Positions 27,289-33,951 of a stretch of 64,000 nucleotides of DNA are shown piece after piece. The notes below the pieces were generated by a model, which saw nothing but the letters and a program-made list of their open reading frames with translations, did not search any database and was not told where the DNA came from. This DNA comes from Bifidobacterium sp. ESL0769. Lineage in GTDB: Bacteria > Actinomycetota > Actinomycetes > Actinomycetales > Bifidobacteriaceae. Both the position numbers and the translations under genes were made by a program. Within the stretch, counting starts at the first letter, position 1; each line of letters begins with the position of its first letter. The stretch is taken from assembly GCF_029395495.1 (NCBI RefSeq), contig NZ_CP113918.1, positions 620,001-684,000 on the forward strand. The letters run 5' to 3'.

Positions 27289-27373
27289 GGACAGGTGTCT
27301 GAGCGGTCTAAAGAGACGGTCTTGAAAACCGTTGTGGGGCAACCCACCGCGAGTTCGAATCTCGCCTTGTCCG
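27289..27373 (+). tRNA. tRNA-Ser (anticodon UGA)
   Basis: Acceptor GGACAGG pairs with CTTGTCC (one G-U). The anticodon stem ACGGT/ACCGT encloses loop CTTGAAA, giving anticodon UGA for UCA codons. A long variable arm (TGTGGGGCAACCCACC) and the T-arm with GTTCGAATC are typical of a class II serine tRNA. CCA is not encoded. The discriminator base is G at 27373. Confidence 0.95.
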
Positions 27374-27463
27374 CTGTCAAAGGGTTTCAGGTTTCGGCTT
27401 GAAGCCCTTTTGTTTTAGGCTATTGCCAATGATTCTCATACCCTGACACTTAACTCACGTTTA

Positions 27464-28819
27464 GGGATACCGGCCAAATTGTGTGTCTGGTGGTCTTGGG
27501 TTTCTAGTCGGTCTGGTTGGGGTATCTGGTGGCGGTGTGGAATTCGTTCCAGTCGATGCCGGTGCCCCAGGTGGGTTCGCCGGTGGTGGAGGTCCTGCCT
27601 TCCGGGGATCGTTGCCATGCCTGCCGGTTGAGCTGTTCGATCTGTTGGTCGGTGAGGCAGTGGCGGGCGAGCCATGCGGGGCTTTCGGGGTGTTCGGTGT
27701 GCATGCGGCACCACCAGCAGATGGCCTTGATCTCGCGGATGAGGGGCAGGCCGTTGTGCTCGCGCAGCATGTTCCTCAATTGCCGGTTCCATGACTCGCA
27801 CAGGTTGTTGTCCGGCGGGACCGGCTCGCCGCACTCGGGCTGCATGGTGATGAACGTGTCCATGACGTGTTCGGAGATCCGTTTGCGGATCATGGCGCGG
27901 GCGCGCACCAGCCTCCGGTGGGCGTCGGCGATGGTGCCGTCCCTGTACTTGCTCTTCTCGTCAAGGAAACCCTTCCACCTCTGTTCCCATCGGTTGTAGT
28001 CCACGAGCCAGTCGGCCATCATGCCGGCGTCCCTGACGCGGCTGAGCCGCTGCGCCAGCCTGAGCAGCTCCCTGCCGGCCTTCAGCTTGGGCCGTTTGCC
28101 GGTCAGGACCGTGATGTTCATGCAGATGTGGAACAGGCAGCGCTGCATCCGGGTGCCGGGCCACACGGCGCGCATGGCCTTGCCGATGCCGTTGCCGCCG
28201 TCACAGACCAGCACCTTGGGCGCGCGGATCTGTCGCATGAGCGCCGCCCACGAGGCGCTCGACTCGCTTCTGGCGACGTGCCAGCCGACGACGTGGCCGC
28301 CGGCGATGGCGATGAGGACGACGGCCCGCCGGTGCAGCCAGATCCCGTCGGCGTGCACCACGTCGTAACGCTGTGCGGGCAGGGGCGTGGGCGGGTTCAG
28401 CGACCACATCGTCAGGTTCCGCCGGCGCTGGGTTCGGTCCGGCACGGACGATTCCGCCTGGGCCCGCTTGGAGAACAGCCAGTCCAGGCCCGCCTTCAGG
28501 TCGAACGCGCCCCGGTCGTAGCCGCGGGTGCGGGAGGCCCCGCATTCCCTGCATCTCCACCGGGTCCTGCCCGCGCTGGTCGTCCCGTTCCTCTTCATCT
28601 TCCCGCCGCACGCGGCGCACAAGGGTGTCTCCATGCCCTCCATCGAACACGACACATTCGAACAGCCCGGACCCCATACAGCACAACGGCTCCCGTCCCG
28701 TTCCGGACACACATTCTGGCCGACCCCGAAAGTACCGGCCGGCACTTTCGAACCCATCCCACACCAGACGGGAGAACACCTCAGACCCTAAAACAGACAC
28801 ACATTTTGGCCGTTATCCC
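27464..28819 (-). mobile_element. IS256-family (IS1249-like) insertion sequence, intact
   Basis: The ends are 26-bp inverted repeats matching at 24 positions, starting GGGATACCGGCCAAA at 27464 and, on the other strand, GGGATAACGGCCAAA from 28819. The octamer CACGTTTA flanks it directly on both sides (27456-27463 and 28820-28827), a perfect 8-bp target duplication. It carries one full-length transposase gene. Sharp ends, duplication and an undamaged frame point to recent insertion between tRNA-Ser and the toxin module. Confidence 0.95.
27504..28643 (-). CDS. IS256-family (IS1249-like) transposase
   Basis: This DDE transposase of about 379 residues has an N-terminal zinc-ribbon (CAACGGKMKRNG..RWRCRECG). 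Catalytic candidates are Asp in VVHADGIWLHRRAVVL, Asp in KVLVCDGGNGIGKAM and Glu in NNLCESWNRQLRNMLREHNG, the spacing seen in IS256 relatives. The CLFHICMNI segment is also typical. The start is uncertain: ATG 28643 or 28634 (preceded by GGAGGGC), while the open frame extends to 28757. The frame is intact, so the element may still be active. Confidence 0.9.
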   Translation of the reverse strand: MEGMETPLCAACGGKMKRNGTTSAGRTRWRCRECGASRTRGYDRGAFDLKAGLDWLFSKRAQAESSVPDRTQRRRNLTMWSLNPPTPLPAQRYDVVHADGIWLHRRAVVLIAIAGGHVVGWHVARSESSASWAALMRQIRAPKVLVCDGGNGIGKAMRAVWPGTRMQRCLFHICMNITVLTGKRPKLKAGRELLRLAQRLSRVRDAGMMADWLVDYNRWEQRWKGFLDEKSKYRDGTIADAHRRLVRARAMIRKRISEHVMDTFITMQPECGEPVPPDNNLCESWNRQLRNMLREHNGLPLIREIKAICWWCRMHTEHPESPAWLARHCLTDQQIEQLNRQAWQRSPEGRTSTTGEPTWGTGIDWNEFHTATRYPNQTD

Positions 28820-29015
28820 CACGTTTAATTTTCATGCTTTATTGTCTGTAATCCTCAAAGTGGATGGGTGCCAGAAGAGGTGCCGAGGATATGTGATCCG
28901 CCGGATCTTTGTGCTTGAGCGGTGTAAAAAGGGATTAGTTAAAAATATTATTAATAATTACAGTACGATAGTTTGATATAACGCTTGCTCATGTCTATGG
29001 ATTGGGAGATATCGC

Positions 29016-29288
29016 ATGGCAAAAAGGGAAATCAAATCGAGCGCTGTTGCGGCCCAGGAGGCAATCGGCGAACTGACCGGTCTCGATGCGTCGGGTTTCG
29101 CGAACCAGTCCGTGACTATGGGATCGGCCACGGTCGCATCTATGCAGGATGGTGCGAGTCTGTGCAACGCGTTGATGAGTGACATTTCCAATGTGGTTTC
29201 CTGTGTTCTGCTTCAGGCCAATAAGTTCCCGCGGATCGCGCATGTCATCGAGGAACGAGACGAAGCCGCCTCGCAACGATGGAAGTGA
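29016..29288 (+). CDS. Small LXG-associated (Lap1/DUF3130-like) type VII secretion protein
   Basis: The 90-residue helical protein ends in an NKFPRIAHVIEERDEAAS segment, the F-x-IA-x2-E-x2-D pattern found at the C-terminus of small type VII secretion partners (TIGR04197/DUF3130, called Lap1 in LXG systems). No signal peptide or cysteine pair is visible. GGGAGA lies 8 bases before ATG 29016. It is the first gene of a three-gene module with a second helical partner and an LXG-like toxin. It probably acts as a targeting factor that binds the LXG domain. The family call is from memory of motifs. Confidence 0.65.
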   Translation: MAKREIKSSAVAAQEAIGELTGLDASGFANQSVTMGSATVASMQDGASLCNALMSDISNVVSCVLLQANKFPRIAHVIEERDEAASQRWK

Positions 29289-29296
29289 AATGAATT

Positions 29297-29689
29297 ATGG
29301 GATACTATTCGGGGAATTCTGTCGCTCATTCGAAGCCTTCCGGTGATGAGGAAGAGGATTTGAAACGGGCCGAACGTCTTCGTCAAATCACTTCGGAACA
29401 AGAGGATCTGGAAAATCTACGCTGGCATGAAAACGCTTGCGATGAGCAGTTTGTCGAGGAGTTCTCAACGCTTGCAGGGCGAACGCGGCAAATATATGAA
29501 GATGCTGGTGCTGCTCTTTCGCAACGCAAGCAGGAACAATTGGCCATCATAGAGGACGTTGAGAGAAACGTACGTGAGTCGGCGGAACAGCATAGCGATG
29601 AGGTCAACAGATACTGTTTGGACGCTTCGATGCGGCTGGATGAAGAGGCCGACGGACTCAGGAAGAAAAGAAGGGATTCACGATGGTAG
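29297..29689 (+). CDS. Coiled-coil LXG partner (Lap2/DUF3958-like)
   Basis: This 130-residue, highly charged protein is predicted to be almost all helix (EEEDLKRAERLRQITSEQEDL, ERNVRESAEQHSDEVNRYC). Size, helix content and position between a DUF3130-like gene and an LXG-like toxin match DUF3958-type proteins, which as Lap2 form an elongated complex with the LXG domain. The start ATG 29297 follows a GGAAG about 11 bases upstream. The 3' end overlaps the toxin gene by 7 bases, so the two are translationally coupled. Function is inferred mainly from context. Confidence 0.6.
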   Translation: MGYYSGNSVAHSKPSGDEEEDLKRAERLRQITSEQEDLENLRWHENACDEQFVEEFSTLAGRTRQIYEDAGAALSQRKQEQLAIIEDVERNVRESAEQHSDEVNRYCLDASMRLDEEADGLRKKRRDSRW

Positions 29690-31155
29690 TCTATGATTCC
29701 GGTGATTCGGACGCCCTGATGAATACTCTGCAAGCCAATTTAAAAGGTGCCGGTGAGGTGTTCGGACGGCTTTCAAAAGGCAGTAGTCATCTTGTGGATA
29801 CTGTGAACTCTGGGATGCTGAAGGGGGCGGCGTACACGGCCGGCAGGGAAATGTTCGTCATGTATATCGACCCGATGGTGCAAAAGCTCAACGAGGCCGT
29901 CGGGGACATGCAGAACGATTTGAACGCATACCGAGCCTCCGACGGGGAGATACGCGCAATTGACAATCACATCGACGGTGAAGACGTCAAGAGAAAGCTC
30001 GACAACACGAACCATATGATCGACGTCGTGCAGCAAAAGATCAAAGACCAAAAACGGACGTTGAGCATGCTCGTCACGCCATCGAATGAGATAGGTGCCT
30101 CGTCGGATAACTATAAAATCAGGGATGGGATGAATTCCTCGATTGATAAGCTGAACAAGCAGCTTAGCAAACTGGAAAGTCTGAAGGCCGATTACGACGA
30201 GGAAATCGTTGCCCTTAACACGTTCACCAACGACACTGCATCTCTGTTTAAAGATAGTGCACAGGTATTCAAAGATGCGATGCGGGGCGTGAAGGTCATC
30301 AACAGCACTCGCGCCAATGCAGACGGATCAATCGTCTTCCCGCCTGGCGCCGATATGAGCTGGGCGGCAGCATTAAGGAAGGACAAACTCTCCACTCCGG
30401 TTGATAAGCGGGACCCGAGTACCCTGCCTGACTCCTACCGCGCCAAAATCAAGGATATCCAAAATGATCCCACCATCACTGATTCAACAGAAAAAGCCAA
30501 AAGAATCAGAAAGGTTTACGAGGAGTGGTTGCATTCCTTGGCACCTGATGCCTTCGATGATTATGCCAAGGCCAGAAGAGAATATGATAAGAAAAAAGCA
30601 GAGTGGGAAAAGAATCATCCTCACCAAAAGTACGCCATTGGTCCGGACGATGATCCTGATGTTCTCGCTGCCGATAAGAAGCTTACCAAGGTTCTGCATT
30701 CCACCCACGTCGACATCCGTAAAGTTGCTCGTGGCTTAGGAGACGATGTTGCCAGGATTTCCGGAGCCGATGACTTAGGCGAGTTCTATGGTATGGTCCA
30801 GACCACGCAACCGCTCGATCTGAAAAGCCAGAAGACCAACGGAGAAAATTACTCGATTTGGTCGAGAGGATGGGATGGCAATCCCACAGAGAAGAACGGC
30901 GGCCCATCTCCGGACTTCCTTGGCAACTACTTGTACGGTTATTATGGTGACCAGGTTGGCATCGGCACGGACATGCTCAAGGCTGGTGCCGGTATCCAGC
31001 AAATGGTGCACGATAACGGATTCCATATCAAGGGTGACAAGGACAACATATTTAAAGATTGGGGAGATAATCCTGGCGATCAGCAGGCGATTCAGAAAGG
31101 GATGGATGACTATGAGCGACAAAAGGAAAAAGAGCAGAGTGAAGGCAGTTATTAG
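29683..31155 (+). CDS. LXG-like polymorphic toxin with a toxin-44-like C-terminus
   Basis: The 490-residue product starts with a helical region of about 220 residues. This resembles an LXG targeting domain in size, heptad-rich content and the VVYDSGDSDALMNTLQANLKGA start. A charged middle region follows. The C-terminal 75 residues carry NYLYGYYGDQVGIGTDML, KAGAGIQQ and DWGDNPGDQQAIQKG. That pattern (N-x-YG-x-G, GAG-x-Q, DP/NP-x-DQ-x-I-x-G) fits polymorphic toxin type 44 (PF15607). It lacks a signal peptide, as expected for a type VII substrate. AAGGGA lies 7 bases before ATG 29683. Export needs an EssC-type apparatus not present in this window. Confidence 0.65.
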   Translation: MVVYDSGDSDALMNTLQANLKGAGEVFGRLSKGSSHLVDTVNSGMLKGAAYTAGREMFVMYIDPMVQKLNEAVGDMQNDLNAYRASDGEIRAIDNHIDGEDVKRKLDNTNHMIDVVQQKIKDQKRTLSMLVTPSNEIGASSDNYKIRDGMNSSIDKLNKQLSKLESLKADYDEEIVALNTFTNDTASLFKDSAQVFKDAMRGVKVINSTRANADGSIVFPPGADMSWAAALRKDKLSTPVDKRDPSTLPDSYRAKIKDIQNDPTITDSTEKAKRIRKVYEEWLHSLAPDAFDDYAKARREYDKKKAEWEKNHPHQKYAIGPDDDPDVLAADKKLTKVLHSTHVDIRKVARGLGDDVARISGADDLGEFYGMVQTTQPLDLKSQKTNGENYSIWSRGWDGNPTEKNGGPSPDFLGNYLYGYYGDQVGIGTDMLKAGAGIQQMVHDNGFHIKGDKDNIFKDWGDNPGDQQAIQKGMDDYERQKEKEQSEGSY

Positions 31156-31543
31156 GCGGCACAGGTCGGGAGCCATTATCATTGGTGTTTTTGCTGGTAT
31201 TCCTCTCGTCCTGATCCTGTTGGTCGTGCTGCTGGTTTTGGGGTTGATGCTGAAGTTGGATGTGATTAATCCGACTTACTGGCCGTATCAGGAGAAGACG
31301 GTGGATAGCGTTGACACTTCGCACAATGAGGATGGTGTGCTGATGTGTCTGGCCAATGAGAGCCCTGATGTCACGATCACTATCTATGACGGCGGTGGGC
31401 ATAAGGTCGACTCCTCCGTTGGTGGTCCAGGGTATGAATGGCATTTTAGTGTTCCCGGCGAGAAGAAGTACACGTTCAAGGCGAAGAATACCACGGGTCA
31501 TTGGGCCCATTCCAATGTGCATGAGTGCGAGCCCTATAGTTGA
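31106..31543 (+). CDS. Putative immunity protein 1, single-pass membrane protein
   Basis: The 145-residue product has a basic N-terminus (SDKRKKSRVKAVIRRHR) and one long membrane segment (IIIGVFAGIPLVLILLVVLLVLGL). A domain of about 95 residues follows that should face outside by the positive-inside rule. Shared motifs with the next gene are NPTYWPYQEKTV and YTFKAKNTTGHWAHSNVHEC. It overlaps the toxin 3' end by 50 bases; AGAAAGGGA lies 5 bases before ATG 31106 (31112 is an alternative). Position right after the toxin and tandem duplication are typical of immunity genes. No known immunity family was recognised. Confidence 0.6.
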   Translation: MTMSDKRKKSRVKAVIRRHRSGAIIIGVFAGIPLVLILLVVLLVLGLMLKLDVINPTYWPYQEKTVDSVDTSHNEDGVLMCLANESPDVTITIYDGGGHKVDSSVGGPGYEWHFSVPGEKKYTFKAKNTTGHWAHSNVHECEPYS

Positions 31544-31630
31544 CGTGCGGTTTTGGTGGAGGCGGATACGCCGTGCTCCAGAATCGAGAAGTCAATCCTG
31601 ACGATTAGGACGCAATTCAGAAAGGAATCG

Positions 31631-32059
31631 ATGCAAATGACCGGAAATGGCAAGAGGCACAGAATACGGGCGGCCGTTAAACGGCACAAGACGGTCATCA
31701 TTGCCGTTGGCGTTCCGCTTGCCATTCCTCTCGCTGTGATCCTGCTGGTCGTGCTGCTGATTCTTGGGGTGAATCTGAAGTGGGAAGTGATTGACCCGAC
31801 CTACTGGCCGCACCAGGAGAAGACGGTGTACCGATTTCATAATAATTACAGTGACGATGGGGTCAATGTGTGTGGCGTGACGACCGGAACCCCGGACATA
31901 CAGGTCACGGTCTATGACGACGAGGGGCGGCAGGTACACGAGAAACGGGATGTGTCGTGGTTTGAAGTTCCTCCTAAGGAAACGTATACGTTCAAGGCCC
32001 GGAATGTCACCGACCATTGGGTTCACGCCAACGTCCATGAATGCGACATAGAGGGTTGA
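31631..32059 (+). CDS. Putative immunity protein 2, paralogue of the preceding gene
   Basis: This 142-residue protein has the same layout: basic N-terminus (GKRHRIRAAVKRHK), one membrane segment (VIIAVGVPLAIPLAVILLVVLLILGV) and an outside domain. WEVIDPTYWPHQEKTV and YTFKARNVTDHWVHANVHEC align with copy 1. AAAGGA lies 4 bases before ATG 31631; an upstream in-frame start at 31553 has no ribosome-binding site. Divergence in the middle of the outside domain suggests it may protect against a different toxin variant. Confidence 0.6.
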   Translation: MQMTGNGKRHRIRAAVKRHKTVIIAVGVPLAIPLAVILLVVLLILGVNLKWEVIDPTYWPHQEKTVYRFHNNYSDDGVNVCGVTTGTPDIQVTVYDDEGRQVHEKRDVSWFEVPPKETYTFKARNVTDHWVHANVHECDIEG

Positions 32060-32122
32060 TTGCAGAGCCGGAAAATTCTTTCTACGAAGGGAAGCTTGAT
32101 TTTGATGGGGCAGGGAGGCCTA

Positions 32123-32164
32123 TTCAGGGATTATGGTGACTATGAGGAAATCAAAACGAGATAG
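32123..32164 (+). pseudogene. Possible remnant of a toxin gene 3' end
   Basis: One frame reads FRDYGDYEEIKTR then stop, and the nucleotides around TGACTATGAG resemble the 3' end of the toxin gene at about 31107-31116 (DDYERQKEK). It sits directly before a truncated third immunity-like gene. This is consistent with a decayed toxin-immunity cassette, but the match is short. Confidence 0.3.
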
Positions 32165-32176
32165 TTGGGTAGATTC

Positions 32177-32281
32177 ATGACTGAAAGTAGCAAAAAACAT
32201 AAGATGAGGAACGCAATCAAACGTCATAAAGTAATGTCGGCGATTGTCGGGGTAAGTTACGGGGTTGCTGAAGATAACTAA
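32177..32281 (+). pseudogene. Truncated third copy of the immunity-like gene
   Basis: A 34-codon frame reads MTESSKKHKMRNAIKRHKVM followed by SAIVGV and then departs and stops. The RNAIKRHK and AIVGV segments align with RAAVKRHK and IAVGV of the second copy. The membrane segment and the whole outside domain are missing, so it is a remnant rather than a working gene. Confidence 0.55.
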
Positions 32282-32355
32282 GAAGTCAACAAGCTCAATG
32301 TTTCCTACGAGACAAGCTCTGTCTTCGTCTGACGAGTCGTCTATATATTGCCAAA

Positions 32356-33009
32356 GTGGAAAATTCGACTGATGGTGGGAAGGGTGCGTTGTTCTTGGAA
32401 ACTGCGATAACCGACGTGGTGTTTGGGCTCGATAATGTGCTGGTTCAATGGGACGGTCGGCGGCCGATTACCGGACAGTATCCTGAGGGTATCGCCGATA
32501 TGATGTTCAATCCCGATGATGAGTGGGGTATGGAGTTTTACCTGGCGATGCTCGAATGCGGGTGGAGCGAGGAACGGGTCCTCGCCTCGTACGAAAAGCA
32601 CCACGGGCCGGCTATTGCTTGGGTGCTCAAAATGTACCTCGACCACGAAGAAGACGGATTTGTCGGCATGATGCCGGGGATGACAGAGTTGTTGCGGGAT
32701 TTGGATGATGCCGGGATTCGCTTGTGGGGACTGGCGAACACGACTAGGAAACATCTGGCCTTAGCTCAGCAGCGTTTCCGGGAACTTGGCTTGCTGCGAG
32801 ACTTTATGGTTTCGTCTGAAACGGGGCTTCGACTGCCCGACCCCGTTCTGGTGCATCGTGCAATCGAGCATTTTGGTATTGATTCAAGAACCGCTCTGTT
32901 CGTCGATAGCAATGAGCAAATCGTCAAGAAGCTTGAAAACTTTGGTTTTCAAACAATCGGATTCAAAGACGCAAACAGCTTGCGAAACAATATTTCAGCA
33001 CTCGCCTGA
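32356..33009 (+). CDS. HAD-superfamily protein with degenerate active site
   Basis: The 217-residue fold follows HAD subfamily IA: motif I region ITDVVFGLDNVLVQWD, cap domain, motif II in LWGLANTTRKH, then SSETGLRLPDPVLVHRAIEHFG and ALFVDSNEQIVKK. The nucleophile Asp expected in FDxxxVL is Gly24 here. The motif III Lys region reads GLRLPDP, and the motif IV acidic pair reads DS instead of DD. It is therefore probably not a phosphatase; it may be a pseudoenzyme. The start is a GTG at 32356 without a clear ribosome-binding site. It is adjacent to the toxin/immunity island. Confidence 0.75.
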   Translation: MENSTDGGKGALFLETAITDVVFGLDNVLVQWDGRRPITGQYPEGIADMMFNPDDEWGMEFYLAMLECGWSEERVLASYEKHHGPAIAWVLKMYLDHEEDGFVGMMPGMTELLRDLDDAGIRLWGLANTTRKHLALAQQRFRELGLLRDFMVSSETGLRLPDPVLVHRAIEHFGIDSRTALFVDSNEQIVKKLENFGFQTIGFKDANSLRNNISALA

Positions 33010-33022
33010 ATTTTTTGCGTTC

Positions 33023-33799
33023 TCACACAATCCTACGGTCAGCGGCCCAGCGGGTGAGCTCGGTGCGGTTGGAAAGCTGGAGCTTTTTGAGCACGGCGCT
33101 GACGTGGGTTTCCACCGTCTTGATGGAGATGAACAGTTCGGCGGCGATTTCCTTGTAAGTGTAGCCGCGCGCGATGAGGCGCATGACCTCCTGCTCGCGG
33201 TGGGAAAGTTTGTCGAGTTCGTCGTCGTGCTCGGCCTGGCCCGCGCCTTGGAAGGTGGAAAGTACGAATCCGGCCAGTTTCGGGGAGAAGACGGCGTAGC
33301 CTTCGTTCACTTGGATGATAGAGGAAATCAGGTCGTCGCCGCTGATGGTTTTGGTGACGTAGCCGCGGGCGCCCGCGCGAATCACTGCGCCAACATCCTT
33401 CGGCGAGTCAGAAACGGAAAGTGCGAGAAACGCGGAATCAGGGGAGAGCGGGTGCGACTTGAGCAGTATTTCCGCGCCGCCGCCGCCTTCGCCGCCGGGT
33501 ACGTGGACATCGAGCAAAACCACGTCCGGTTTGGTATCGGCAATCATCGCCACCGAACCTTCGACATCGGGTGCCTGCCCGACGATGGTGAAATGCGGGC
33601 TCAGCGTGGCGATGACACCGGCCCGGAACATCTCGTGGTCGTCGACAACGGCGATGCGAATGGCGTGGTGCGCTGCGGTTGGCAGGTTGTCGTTTGGCAA
33701 TTCGGTATTCGACTGGATGGCTTTATCTGCTTCGTTGCTAAATGTGTTGTCGTTCATGCTGTTGCTGTTGTTCGTTTCCCTCATACTGTTACCAATCAT
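33023..33799 (-). CDS. NarL/LuxR-family response regulator of the PspC two-component system
   Basis: The receiver domain (about residues 46-170) shows the acidic pair VVDDHEMFRAG, phospho-acceptor Asp97 in VVLLDVHVPGGEG, and later KTISG with the conserved Lys. The C-terminal LuxR-type HTH is DKLSHREQEVMRLIARGYTYKEIAAELFISIKTVETHVSAVLKKL. A Ser/Asn-rich N-terminal extension of about 45 residues is unusual; ATG 33757 would shorten it. It lies downstream of the PspC-histidine kinase on the same strand, 152 bp away. Likely target sites are the phased TCAGGG elements at 8663-8710 and 35534-35582. Confidence 0.9.
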   Translation of the reverse strand: MIGNSMRETNNSNSMNDNTFSNEADKAIQSNTELPNDNLPTAAHHAIRIAVVDDHEMFRAGVIATLSPHFTIVGQAPDVEGSVAMIADTKPDVVLLDVHVPGGEGGGGAEILLKSHPLSPDSAFLALSVSDSPKDVGAVIRAGARGYVTKTISGDDLISSIIQVNEGYAVFSPKLAGFVLSTFQGAGQAEHDDELDKLSHREQEVMRLIARGYTYKEIAAELFISIKTVETHVSAVLKKLQLSNRTELTRWAADRRIV

Positions 33800-33951
33800 A
33801 TCTGTTTGGTTCTATTCGCTTTGTCCGATGTTTTGACTTGCTGTGCCGTTTGGCAAGTGATCAATATCCTGAATGCTGATATCGTGACATTTCGCATCAG
33901 TGTGGATTGATTGTCTCGGAAACAGCGATTGCGTTATTCGCATACCTAATA

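Noticed and set aside
27867..28976. Plus-strand frame of 369 codons across the insertion sequence
   Set aside because: It runs antisense to an intact transposase and crosses the IS end and target duplication, so it cannot be an ancestral gene.
28958..28982. Promoter TTACAG / TATAAC before the toxin module
   Set aside because: The spacing of 13 bp is too short for a normal promoter, so I do not list it, although a promoter must exist in 28828-29015.
30875..31105. N-terminal extension of immunity gene 1 within the toxin gene
   Set aside because: The frame is open but overlaps the toxin in another frame and has no ribosome-binding site; ATG 31106 has one and begins a typical membrane protein.
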